From: Tetragonia tetragonoides
Lineage: Eukaryota > Streptophyta > Magnoliopsida > Caryophyllales > Aizoaceae
Length of the DNA stretch: 64,000 bases
Reading direction: 5' to 3'
Assembly: GCA_038025085.1 (NCBI GenBank)
Contig: CM076152.1
Coordinates: 38,753,501 to 38,817,500 of the forward strand
Made by a program: the position numbers and the translations under genes. The notes beneath the pieces were generated by a model that was given only the letters and a program-made list of their open reading frames with translations, did no database searches and had not been told where the DNA came from. Positions 32,982-43,676 of the stretch are shown here, piece after piece (positions within the stretch are counted from its first letter, which is position 1; each line of letters begins with the position of its first letter).

Positions 32982-34239
32982 TGTAAGGACCCGGGATTTT
33001 CCAACGTGTTTCCACGGAGTGCGTCCTTATAGAAAATTTGTCAGTTGGGGGCTTAGATAAGTTCAAGGGACCATCGAGTTAGAAAAGCTTGAAAAGACTT
33101 GAATTGAATAAAAAACATGAAAGAGGTCACAAATCTGCTATCGGCGTTTTATCGAAGGGAAAAACCGAAGGGACAACCCAATAGCGCGAAAAGTGAACTA
33201 ATCATGTGTTTAGAAAGACTCCCGCTCATATAAAACATATAAGTACCCAAGAATAAAGGGTTCGGGGGCGAAGGTACGAGGTGGGAAGGTGTTAGGCACC
33301 CAACTCGCTCGTTTATGACGGCCTCTACTAACTCAAGTTTGCTTAATAATTTAAAGACATAATTCCCATGCAAAACCGGATTAACAACATAGACTTAGAC
33401 TTTTATTTGGTTCACCACAACATTTATATTTAACCCTTATTTAGACATGCATTTGATTGACAAGTTGAGCAGCACAACGACTATACAGACAGTATTTAGG
33501 AAGCAAAAAGACGTTATTCTAGCATGATATCAACATTATGACTACTGGAAAATAAACAGTTAAGCAAGCAATTTAATTTGAGCCCTCAGGAATTTGTACC
33601 TGAACTGTAGGCTATATTTGACAAAAATAGTAAAAATAGATCTCAAGTTTGGAAGAAAGAGGGAGAAGCTTAGAGTCAATACTACTGAGAATAGAGGGTG
33701 TCAACTGTAGTCTGTGTGTTTTGAACTGAGGGTGGAGGGTTGTTTATATAGGCGTGGAGAAGTAGGGTTGGACGGGTGAAAATGAGCTGAAAAATGAAAC
33801 AGGCCTGAAAAATGAGCCGGGCCCGAGGAGAAAGGCAGCGCCGCTAGCTGCGCTGGACAAGGCCGCTAACGGCTGTCAGCATCCAGCATCCAGCTGGATG
33901 ACGTCATATAATGACGTCATCCAGCCTGTCTTTATCTTCCGGGGAATTTTTAATGATCAGAAAAATAGGAAAAGACTGTTTTATCCTTGGGTGGCGAAAG
34001 ACGATTTTACTCCTATATCGCAACTTGGCGACCGGGGGTCGGAATGAGGCATGAGACGTGTCGTTGGAAAGCTCTTGAACGGGGCTTTTGGATGGAATGA
34101 AAATAAAGGAGTGTTTGGAGAAAAGTCTGAGACCTTATTTTAAACTATTAAAGGAAAATAGCAGTTCAAGCTTAAAAATTACTCCTTTCATCATCGGGCT
34201 TTTGCGGAGAAATCTGAAGACACTTTTTTGGCGTCTACA
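32982..34239 (-). repeat. 3' LTR of the gypsy element (left end, about 1.26 kb)
   Basis: TGTAAGG...GTCTACA on the plus strand. It contains a palindrome with two TGACGTCA sites (33897-33930). On the minus strand a TATATAAA-type box at about 33742-33750 lies about 150 bp downstream of that palindrome. A GCCGCTAGC-type motif lies at 33838 and 33864. Confidence 0.8.
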
Positions 34240-34539
34240 GAAGCCCCCACTTTGATCGAGCTTGAGTAAAAGCGAAGATCAAAGTACTCCGAAGGCGACA
34301 TGCAGGATGCTGATGTGCAACGGTGTGTGAGAGTGTACAGTATGCATGCATATGAAGACAAACCTGTGCTGGAACATGCTCGTAGTGTGCTAAGATTTTA
34401 TCCCTGTGAACACAAGAGAAACTGAAAGGTTAATAGTAGCAGGATAGCTGGCCTAAACGTCTGCTGGAGACCTGTATTCAGAGTGAATGAAAAAGTTAGT
34501 AATACTTTGAGGATGGTCAACATAGAGTGCTTCGACAAA

Positions 34540-34800
34540 CAGTGACTAAACACCGCTCGGCGGATGTCGAGATTTCGTCCCTTTTCGTGAAACTAAAAAG
34601 TCAACAAGACAACGCGATTAAAAATAACGGCTGCAAAAATGGTTAGTAACATGAGAGTGAATAGTATAAATGCTTTATCGAGCAAACATTGACTAAACAC
34701 CACTCAGCGGATGCTGAGATTCCGTCCCTGCATAAGAAACGAAAAGGTCGACGAGACAGCGCGATCAAAATGACGGCTGTAAAATGGTTAAAACATATGA
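34540..34800. repeat. Two degenerate ~145-bp tandem units
   Basis: GACTAAACACCGCTCGGCGG followed by GAGATTTCGTCC at 34544 recurs as GACTAAACACCACTCAGCGG followed by GAGATTCCGTCC at 34691, with the downstream AAGGTCGACGAGACAGCGCG-type sequence also repeated. It lies in the 3' region of the gypsy element, next to the 65-bp array. Confidence 0.7.
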
Positions 34801-34907
34801 ACAATTTAAATGCAATAGGTTAAGAAATCATTGACTGAAACATATAAAAAACAATGGACAGTATAACCGCTTTAAGCGATCATTGACTGAAGCATAAAAT
34901 TTGTAAC

Positions 34908-35299
34908 CTTGCCCAGGGATAGTTTAACCGCAATAACTTTAGCGATCATTGACTAACCCCGAAAATTTGGAACTTGCCCAGGGATAGTTTAACTGCAATA
35001 ACTTTAGCGATCATTGACTAACCCCGAAAATTGTAATGTTGCCCTGGGATAGTTTAACCGCAATAACTTTAGCGATCATTGACTAACCCCGAAAATTGTA
35101 ATGTGCCCAGGGATAGTTTAACCGCAATAACTTTAGCGATCATTGACTAACCCCGAAAATTGTAATGTTGCCCAGGGATAGTTTAACCGCAATAACTTTA
35201 GCGATCATTGACTAACCCCGAAAATTGTAATGTTGCCCAGGGATAGTTTAACCGCAATAACTTTAGCGATCATTGACTAACCCCGAAAATTGTAATGTC
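34908..35299. repeat. 65-bp tandem repeat array, six units
   Basis: The unit begins TTGCCCAGGGATAGTTTAAC and contains CAATAACTTTAGCGATCATT, then GACTAACCCCGAAAATTG. Six nearly identical copies run head to tail, starting near 34908, 34974, 35038, 35103, 35167 and 35232, with a diverged half-unit upstream. Tandem arrays near the 3' LTR are known from Tat/Ogre elements. Confidence 0.9.
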
Positions 35300-35579
35300 G
35301 AGTTGCTTAACAGGTGCCGTTGAAAATTTCGGGCTTATGAATAAATTGGGCGCTCCGGGTCGTAAGAGTCGTTGCCATGTAGATCCTGCAAAATAAATGG
35401 GTTAGTTTTACCTGTAAGTAGTTCGTACCGTAAAATGGGCCATTTGTCGAATTTTGAATTTGTGGGCCCGAGGGCTTTGCTCCCGCGCGTTTGGTACTGA
35501 CGTTGCCGCGAGACGAACTGTAACAACGAACTTTGGACTGGAAAAAAGGGGCCTTGAGTCAGCTTGTGGGGCCCGTGCT

Positions 35580-35700
35580 GCAGGTTCGCAGGGCCGCTAG
35601 AGGCCCAGGCCAGCGCCGCTAGCGGCGCTAGGCTTGCATTCGAGGCCGCTAGCGGCTCTGGGCTTGAGCCAATAAAAAGCGCTTCAGCGCTTTCTCTCTC
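35580..35700 (+). promoter_or_regulatory. Promoter-like region of the antisense mobile-domain gene
   Basis: Three GCCGCTAG-type palindromic motifs (35592, 35614, 35645) are followed by CCAATAAAAAGCGC and a CT-rich leader. The same motif precedes the second antisense gene (39018) and occurs in the LTRs. Promoter function is inferred from position. Confidence 0.4.
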
Positions 35701-35961
35701 TTCTCTTCGCGTTTTCTTCTTCTTCTTCACCTGAGACATTGTCGAGAGCTTCGAGTTTGAATGTCCTCCATTGTTGAGTGCTTCACTCCACTTAAGGTAA
35801 GTTGATTCTTGTCCGTTTTCTTCAGTTTTTGTCTTGAACTTGCTTATTTTTCCACCTAGTTGCTGAATTTTGAGTTGCATTGTTGAATGGGTGCTTGTAG
35901 CTTGCGAATCTGAAACTTTTATTTTCCCTCTTGTAGAGAGAGAAAGCTTCATAGTACTCCC

Positions 35962-38633
35962 ATGGCTCCCGCGGATAGAGGGAAGCGTCCTATGTATGAT
36001 GAGGAGTATGACCGGAGCCTTTTCCGCACCGGTTTGCCTTCTACCCGAAAGCCTCCAACTTGTCACGCGGATGGGGCTTGACTATACCAGGATTCGTTCA
36101 TGCTGCTAGACTGGCGCCCGCCTGGTTTTTGGAACCGTAGTGTTCTGTTGCCGACTAGACCCAGAGATGGAACGTTTTCTGACTCAGCTTTTTTTGTGTT
36201 CAGTATATTTGAACTGAAAATTTGGAACTGTTAGTGCTTTGGCACACAAACAAATTGGGATTTGTACTGGATTGGTGGCTAGCTGTATATAATTTGTGGT
36301 GAAATTTATTTTAGCTGTATTTGTGGTGTATTGGGTATTTGAGAAAATTTTGTTGGCTTGACTAGGGTGTTTGGGTTATGCTGCAGGCTCATGGGACTAC
36401 TTCCCATTGGTCTATGCTGTTGGGTACCTTTGCGGAGAGGGCCAGGAGTTTGGTACTGGACTCAGGTCTTGCTGATTTCTTGACTATTATCCCTGCCTGT
36501 CACTCGGGGGAGATGTTTCCTACCCCTTATCAGTTTGCTGTGCTGACGGGGTTGTCTTTTAGAGGGCGTCGTATCCAGTATGACGCGAATTATTGGCAAC
36601 AGAGTGACACTTTGTCGGATCTTTATGCCCCTGAATATGCCCATTTTGACCAGGATCGGGTTTCCTTGTCGCGGCTGTGGGAGGCCGTATCTGCGCAGGG
36701 GCTTACCGAAGAGCAGAGGGCTCGTAATTTCTTGGCTTGCTTCCTGGGGTCGACGATCTTTGCTCAGAAGAAGAGCGTATGTCAAGTCGGTTACTTGACA
36801 TGTTTGGAGGATTTGTCCAAGGTGCGTGAGTTCAACCTTGGTGGAGCTGCTTATGCTTCTTTGTTGAAGTGGTGCCGTCGGGCCTGTAGGCTCAAGGAGA
36901 CGAGCGAGAGGACATCTATCACGGGCCCATGGAGGATCTTAGAGGTAGTTTTTCCTTTTTTTTTTTGTTTATGCTTCTCTTTGGTGTATGTCTTCAACTA
37001 GAGAAGTCATCTTTGCTTGTGTGTTTGTTTGTGTGGCAGGTGTGGTTGTTTGAGTATTTTCCAGCCTTCGGTCCTCATCGCCCTGGTTTGAGGATGTTTC
37101 CTTTAGGCTCCCGATGGGTTGGTAGGGACATCCATCCGTTCACTTCCCTAGAGCATTTCCGGGCTACCTCTGAGAGTCATGCTGTGTCCACGGTATGTTG
37201 CTTGTTGATCTGTACATTCTTTTCGTTCATTTCGTGTGAATGAATTTTAACTTGATAATCTGCAGGTGTCGTGGTCCGCCTTTGATGAGATTCCCGGGGT
37301 TCCTCCCTATATTACCCTAGAGTCCTTCTGAGTATCTTCCCTACGAGTGGTCTTCAAGGGGCCATTCAACTTTGTATGGTATCTAGGGGATCGCTTGACC
37401 CGGTTGGTCTATCCCTCTCTGGGTACTCATCTGGTTCCGAAGGATTCTCCTCTGACCACGTTTTACTTGCGCGGCCTGAGTATGCGGGACCTCGGGGTTG
37501 TGATCCGTGGTAGGGCAGCGCAGGAGTTTATCGTGCCGGAGGTCGTTGGCTTGGACCAGACGGCCATGTATCTGGCCTATTGCTTAGATCGCCTGATGCC
37601 GGACCTTACTTATGAGGTAAGAAATTTGTCTGTGTTTTTTAAATTGTTTGCCCAATATACTGACTTTTGTGTCCTGCAGGCGGATCGTCTAGCTCTTCCG
37701 GGCCCTAGGAGGTCTCGTTCTAGAGCTTCTCGGGGTCAGCCCCCAAGTCTGACCTTGCCAACCAACGAGGTGAGGTATCTAGGAGAGAGCGGATGGCGTA
37801 TAGTGGAGGAGCTCCCTCTCGATATTGTTGATGGAGAGGCGGTGGGGGGCCTACCCTTACCCGATGGTTGCACGGGGGTGAGTCATCTTTGTCTCTCTCC
37901 TATACTTGTGTTTGTTTTGAGTTTCTGACTCTATTTTGTGACTCTCTCTCTTTTTTTGTAGTTGAACCGGGAGCAGACTTCTTACGTCTTCAAGCTTATA
38001 CACCTGTTGAGGAAAGGCTATGGTCGAGCGATGGGCAAGGGGAAGAATTCTCGGTCCAAGACCATTGATGTAAGCAAATTTCCTTCTTCTTTTGTTTTAG
38101 CTAAGTGAAGTGCTTAACTTAACATTTTCGACCATCTACAGATGTCTCAGTCTTCATCTTCGGTAGGACCACGCCACTCTTCTGCAGCGAGGGCTTCTTC
38201 AACAAGCAGACCATCCATTGCTCGTTCTCCTCCTGTGGCGGTGACCAGGCCTCCTCTTGATGAGGTGCCCGGACCTTCTGTCCCATATATTCCGGAGATG
38301 TTCTCTCCTGTTGATTTCCGGCGCTCTTTCGATAGGTTGCCTGCACCTCCGCCCTCAGCTGGAGATTGGGCTAACGCCCCTGGGTGGGATATGTCATATG
38401 CTGGGCCTTCTCATCAGGATGCCGCTATGGATTTTGCCAGTCAGGCCACAACGAGCTTATTTGCCTCGGAGTTTCCGGCAAGTACCCCTATGCGGGCTCC
38501 AGCGTATGATGGGCAGAACATGAGGCCTGAGAACAGTAGGCCCCTGTATAGCTCTTCTTTCCCTTACTCGACCGGACACTACGGTAAAGGGCCGTCCGTT
38601 GATGATGAGGCCGGCAGTGGCGATTCTAGTTGA
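35962..38633 (+). pseudogene. Plant-mobile-domain gene carried antisense in the gypsy element
   Basis: A multi-exon frame resembling the aminotransferase-like plant mobile domain (MAIN/MAIL1 type). A first exon starts at ATG 35962 and leads, after a frame change near 36070, to GFVHAARLAP. The core exon 36378-36944 (SGEMFPTPYQFAVLTGLSF, ending GPWRILE) joins 37040-37192 (VWLFEYFPAFGP), then 37266-37616, 37680-37877, 37962-38069 and 38142-38633. All five internal introns have GT...AG ends, and the spliced frames fit. One frameshift near 37325 breaks the third segment. The last exon is Ser/Pro-rich and ends GDSS. The family's cellular members act in the nucleus on gene and transposon silencing. 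A benefit to the element is inference. The gene runs opposite to pol, so its introns are not spliced from the element's genomic RNA. Confidence 0.7.
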
Positions 38634-39087
38634 ACGATGTTGGACCGCTTTGTGAACATTGGTCTTTGAACTCCTGTTTCGAGTGTAACACTTACACACA
38701 TTTTTTTTTTTTTTTTTTGATATGCATGAACATGTTATGATGACTCAATTATGCCCGTCTGATCTTCTTTATGCAATGTATTGTACAATATAACAAAGCT
38801 TTAAATTTAGGGAATAAAAAAAAATGCAAGTAAAACGCAAAATTTTACACATATATACCCCCTAAAAAAAATAAGAAAAAATAAAAAAAGATAAATCTAA
38901 GAGAGTCTCGCGCTATGTCATTCCGCGCAGCTACTGAAAGCTGGACTGAAATCGATTCGTCTGGATCAGAAATGCGGGCCGGAGCAGAAAGGGAATCGGG
39001 CTAGGGCCAGAGTCTGGGCCGCTAGCGGCGCTGACCAGTCTGCTGACAGCTCTCTTTTTTTTTGCTTTTTCGGCCCGCGTGCTTGCC

Positions 39088-39095
39088 TATAAATA
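39088..39095 (+). promoter_or_regulatory. TATA box of the antisense DUF7745-like gene
   Basis: TATAAATA within GCCTATAAATAGG, about 80 bp before the ATG at 39172. A GCCGCTAGCGGCGCTG motif lies 70 bp upstream. Confidence 0.5.
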
Positions 39096-39171
39096 GGATA
39101 TTCGGGGTGCTGGAAGTTGTACCACTTTTTTATATCTCTTTAGCTCTCCCAAACTTCTCCAATTTTCCGCC

Positions 39172-40433
39172 ATGGTGAAATCCTTTGAAGATCTATTCGA
39201 TGCTTAGTGCAAAAATCTGATCGTAGAAGAGAAACTTGAACTAGTCCCGTTCCATGTTTCTACCCTCCTAAACTTAAAACCAACCAAAATATTGTGGCCC
39301 CTTCTCCGTTCTGCTTTGAATTATTGGGACCCTGACTTGCATGTTTTCCGGTTTGGTAATTCTCAATTATGCCCTTTGGTGGAGGAATTTGCTGCGATCA
39401 CTAATATTCCTGGCGTTCTTCCCCAGCTGTGCCTTATGTGAGAGATGGTTTTAGGGATCTATACTGAAAATCCTTGGGCTTGTCATCTGAAGAAGCTAAA
39501 AACATGGTGCTTGGTGCTGATGTGGACTTGGTTCAAATTTGCGAAAAATTCGCAATTTTCTCTGAAAAAGGTGCCATATTCAGGCGTTACCGTAGACAGG
39601 CTTTTGTACTGTGCCTGTTAAACCATCTGTTGTTTGTTAATGCAGAATCTTCAAACATGGGTAGAGCCTCGTTGCTGCGCGTGGTTAATCAAATGGTTGA
39701 AGGACATTCTCCTTTGCATCTGGTGATAGGAGAAACCATTATTGGGCTTGACAGGTTGAAAACGTCTCCTAACCAAGCTTTCTCGGGCAGCCCCCTGCTG
39801 CTTCAAATATGGTTATGCGAGCATTTGAGGTTGATAGAGTCGCCGGATAATCTGATTATCTGTGTTCCCCGGACTTGGTCCAAGAAGACTTATACTGCTG
39901 CTAGCTTTCTGGTGAGGAAAAGGCTATATTCTGAAAAGTTCCTGGCTGAATGGGATGCCTTTTTCCAGGCGGGACCTATCATTCGTTGGCACGTGCCCTG
40001 GTGGAGTTTGACTTCTTTAATGGCTTGTGACGATCTGATCCTCCATACTACTATACTGGGTTTGTACAGGACTACTTTCTTCTTTCCCTATTGGGTCATG
40101 AGGCAATATGGCTTGAGACAGGTGATCCCTCGTCAGGAGACTACGAGGCCCAATGTAGTTGGGCTAACCACTGAATTTGCTGCTGAGTGGGGAAAGTATT
40201 GGCGTAGCCAGCATCACTGGGTTGTACCTCGGACGATTGCCACAACCCAGGTTTCTGAGATCTATCTGAACTGGCTATCCTGCAGTGATGGGGAAGCGAG
40301 ACGAGCCCTTCGTCATGAGGAGTGGGACCAACTAAAGCCTAGGTATGACTCACAAACAGGAAGCAAGAAAAGGAAGGAAGTGTCTCGTATGGGAGACTAC
40401 CATGTACTGAAGAGAGGCAAGCCCCCAGCTTAG
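39172..40433 (+). pseudogene. DUF7745-like gene, antisense in the gypsy element
   Basis: It begins MVKSFEDLFDA at 39172, then has a stop at about 39205, and the frame runs on through FRFGNSQLCPLVEEFAAITN to about 39440, where a stop and frame change intervene. From 39474 it is open to 40433: RRQAFVLCLLNHLLFVN, SGSPLLLQIWLCEHL, VPWWSLTSLM and TFFFPYWVMRQYGLRQ. The patterns FGNSxLxPxxEEFA and LLxIWxxxHL are those of the plant transposon-associated DUF7745 family, whose function is unknown. The C-terminus is basic. It is broken by at least two lesions. No introns are seen. Confidence 0.6.
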
Positions 40434-40897
40434 GGAAGCGATCACAGGTCGTCCTCAAGCCAGGGTCCTTCAAAGAAGAACTCTTCAACGATGCCTTCTA
40501 AAGGGAAGAAGGATTAAAGTAATTTTCTAAGAAAGCAAGTCTAGTTTTCAAAAGAAAATAATTATAGGAATTTGTTTAGCTTAAACCCTCATAGTTGCAT
40601 TATTTTCTTAGGAGTTTTTAATTCTTGCAATGTAAGCTTATTCGTTCAGTTTGAATAAAGATTATACTTTTTTGAATTAGTTGAATGGAATTTGTTGATT
40701 GATTTTGGCCGGGCCCCTTTGAAAGGGTTACCTACGTATCCAGTGTGGAATCAGGCCAGCGTAGTTCGTTCAATTAGTGTTCGTCTTTTTTTTCTTTTTT
40801 TTTTTTAAGTTTTCGATTTTTTATTTTATTTTTTTATTTTTAGACGTAATACTTCTTCAGTTGATCCATGTTCGTGAGCTGGTTGAACTCGATACCA
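40434..40897. other. Intergenic spacer between the antisense gene and integrase
   Basis: Convergent 3' ends meet here: the plus-strand DUF7745-like frame and the minus-strand integrase frame. It contains the minus-strand GATACGTAGG motif (40731-40740) and T-rich runs near 40788-40845. Confidence 0.5.
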
Positions 40898-42250
40898 TCA
40901 ATATCCATGAGTCTGACGGCGCCTCCTGATAAGATGTCTTTGATGATGAATGGTCCAGAGTCCGGACCAATTCGGTCGAAACTTGCCTCTAGGGTCGGTT
41001 ACGAGGGCTCGTAATTCTTTCCAAACCAAGTCCTCTTCCTTTAAGTTTCGAGGTCGAACCTTTTTGTTAAATGCTCTCGCCATGCGTTGTTGATACATGT
41101 GGGAATAGTCTAGGGCCCGTAACCGTCTCTCATCTGTGAACATAAGCTCTTCATAGCGAGTCTGTAACCATTGGGTTTCGGGGATATCTCCTTCTAAGGC
41201 TATCCGCATGGATGGTAGGTGGACTTCTATGGGTAGGACTGCTTCCATTCCATAGACTAGGGAGTAAGGTGTTTCTCCCGTAGAGGATCTTATGGATGTC
41301 CTATACCCCCAAAGGGCGAATGGGAGTTTGATGTGCCAATCCTTGTAGTTTTCTATCATCTTTTCAATGATAGTTTTAAGGTTTTTGTTGGCGGCTTCTA
41401 CTGCGCCATTGGTTTGGGGACGGTAAGGGGATGATTTGTGGTGCTGGATTTTGTAGCTTTTAAGGAGGGTGGTTGTTTCGGCTTTGAAATGAGATCCGTG
41501 GTCACTTATGATTTCATGCGGAACACCGTATCGGCAAATGATGTTGTTTCTTATGAATTTGGACACTTGTTTGGAGGTAAGGATGGCATAGGATTGGGCT
41601 TCAACCCACTTGGTAAAATAGTCTATGGCTACTAGGATGTATTCATGTCCTCCTGAGCCCTTTGGGGTGATTTTTCCGATGATATCTATTCCCCATGCAG
41701 AAAATGGCCAAGGAGAAGTGAAGTTGTGAAGCATCGAGGGTGGCATATGCTGTAGGTTGGCATATATTTGACACTTCTTACATTTCTTGACATAGTCGTA
41801 ACAATCCCTTTCCATAGTAGTCCAGTAGTATCCCAGTCGTAAGACCTTTTTGGAGAGCATTCGACCATTCATGTGTGGTCCACACACTCAGTTGTGTACT
41901 TCGTCCATGATCTCTGTAGCTTCTTCGGCGTTCACACATCCGAGGCTTACCCCGTTGTGGGATTTCTTGTAAAGAACCCCCTTGTATTCTACGTATTGCG
42001 CCGCTAAGAGACGGATGGCCCGTTGAGCTCTTAGTGGGGCATCCTGAGGGTATACTCCTTTGGTAATGTAGCTGTAGACGTCTTGGTACCAAGGGTCTTC
42101 TTCGATTGGAGCTAAGATCATTTCCGTGTCGAGGCTTATTGCAAAAGGCTGGCTCGCTTCGTCTTTTTGAGGGGTAGCATCGTTGAGGGAGTTTAGCTGC
42201 TCAAATTCCTGTAAAAGCGTAAACCTGTATTCTTGCTTTGCGAAGTTCAC
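40898..42250 (-). pseudogene. pol: Gypsy integrase region
   Basis: The minus frame 42250-41888 (region before integrase) runs to a stop. 41887-40898 continues in the same frame with the H2C2 zinc finger (CGPHMNGR..., CKKCQ) and the catalytic core: GIDIIGK, SDHGSHF and NGAVEAAN supply the two aspartates and the glutamate of DD35E. SPYRPQTNGAVEA and YGMEAVLPIEV are typical gypsy sequences. The C-terminal chromatin-contact region is short and ends irregularly. Inserting element DNA would be its role. It has no RT/RNase H upstream to form a full polyprotein. Confidence 0.85.
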
Positions 42251-42552
42251 TTACATTACCCAAATTGATTAGTTAATGATTTGTGCAACTTTGTATTCAT
42301 TGGATTTGTCAATAGTTAAACAAAGAGAGAAATGAGTAAGGGATGTTTTTATTGATTTTGCAAGAATAGATAAGCACACATGACTTTAGGGAATAGGGTC
42401 CCTAATACCCATCAAAAGGAAACTAGACTTAGAAGGAAAATAGAAGGGGAACACCCCCTGTTCAAGACTCAACCTAAAGATTTAGCTAAGACCCTAACTC
42501 GACAGGATTTAAAGACTCAGACTCGATTCCTCTAACTCTTGCAAGTAACCAA
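42251..42552. other. Spacer where RT and RNase H are expected
   Basis: 300 bp with no coding similarity separate the zinc-knuckle frame from the pre-integrase frame. A full gypsy pol would have well over 1 kb of RT-RNase H here. The deletion is inferred from domain order. Confidence 0.7.
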
Positions 42553-43676
42553 TCAGTTCCAGGGCTCTTCTTCCTCTTTCAGAGGTGGTGGTATCTCCCC
42601 GCTATCTATGATCTTTTGTATGTCGTCCTTCAAACGGAGGCATTCATCTGTGTAGTGGCCGAAAACCTGGTGATAGCGACAATAGAGGTCGGGGTCTCTG
42701 TGCACTTCCTGAAGGTTGTCAGGAGGGATTGTAGCGTTAAGGTCTCCTCTCCATATGAGGGTGTTCATGACATTACCAATGGGAGCATTGAACGGGGTAT
42801 ACTCCTTTCGGTTAAAGCAGTGCCACCCTTTCTTTGCCCATGGGCCGGGTGACCACATGGTCCCTCGATCAATAAAAGTGGTGATTACCCTCTTCAGTTG
42901 CTTGCATTGGTTAGTGTGGTGTCCATTAGCCTCACAGTATTTGCACCGAAGATAGGGGTTTTCATCCCTGGGAAGAATGCGAGGGGTGGGCCTCCGTGGA
43001 TGAGCATATCCATACTTGACCATTTTGTGGAACATTTCATCTTGTAGGAAGCATGCTTCTCCTTTGGCCAGAATAATGTTACATTCTGTGGGTCGTTCCA
43101 ACGAAGCGATTTTCTCTTTCATTTGCCGGATTGCATTGTGGTGATGTGCCACATAGATGGACATTCCCTCGACGGTTTCCTTTACTTCTTCAAATTCGTC
43201 GGGTTCCCCTATTTCTTCAGAAGGGTAGGTCTCGAATTCCCTGGAACTGTCTGAGCTGCGCGATTTAGTATCTTCTTCTATGAGGGCTACTTCCTCAGGG
43301 GAGAATCCCCATAAGTCAGCATCTTCACTATCATGCTCTATCTTCAGGACAGGAGTCTTATCAATCGTTGCCTTGATGGGGTTTCTTCGATTTCCACAAT
43401 TTCGCCTTCCAACATCGTTTTGGCTTTCTGGTGCAAGGTAGAGGCTACAGCGTTTAAATCGTGAAGCCAAGGTCGTCCCAGCAACAAGTTGAACGTAGCT
43501 GGGGTATCCATCACATAAAACAGGACCATCTTTTCTATAGCCCCGGAGGTAATGTTCATAGTTATGGTGCCCAGCACCTTCCGACTGGAGTTATCATACG
43601 CGCGCAAGCCTTGCGCTGAGTGAGCCAAATTGTTGATAGGTCGTTGCCCAGTTTTGTCGCGGTCCTTAATGGGCAC
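42553..43676 (-). pseudogene. Gypsy protease end and zinc-knuckle region
   Basis: The minus frame 43676-43344 carries the second half of a retropepsin-like fold (RAYDNSSRKVLG and NLLLGRPWLHDL). It overlaps, in another frame, 43470-42553, which has an acidic stretch (DSSREFETYPSEEIGEPDEF) and two zinc-knuckle-like motifs (CKYCEANGHHTNQC, CRYHQVFGHYTDEC). The frame change at about 43400-43470 breaks the polyprotein. Confidence 0.75.

Noticed and set aside
35335..36066. 243-codon minus frame over the start of the mobile-domain gene
   Set aside because: No recognisable domain. It runs across the GCCGCTAG repeats and a CT-rich leader, and the plus-strand exons explain the sequence.
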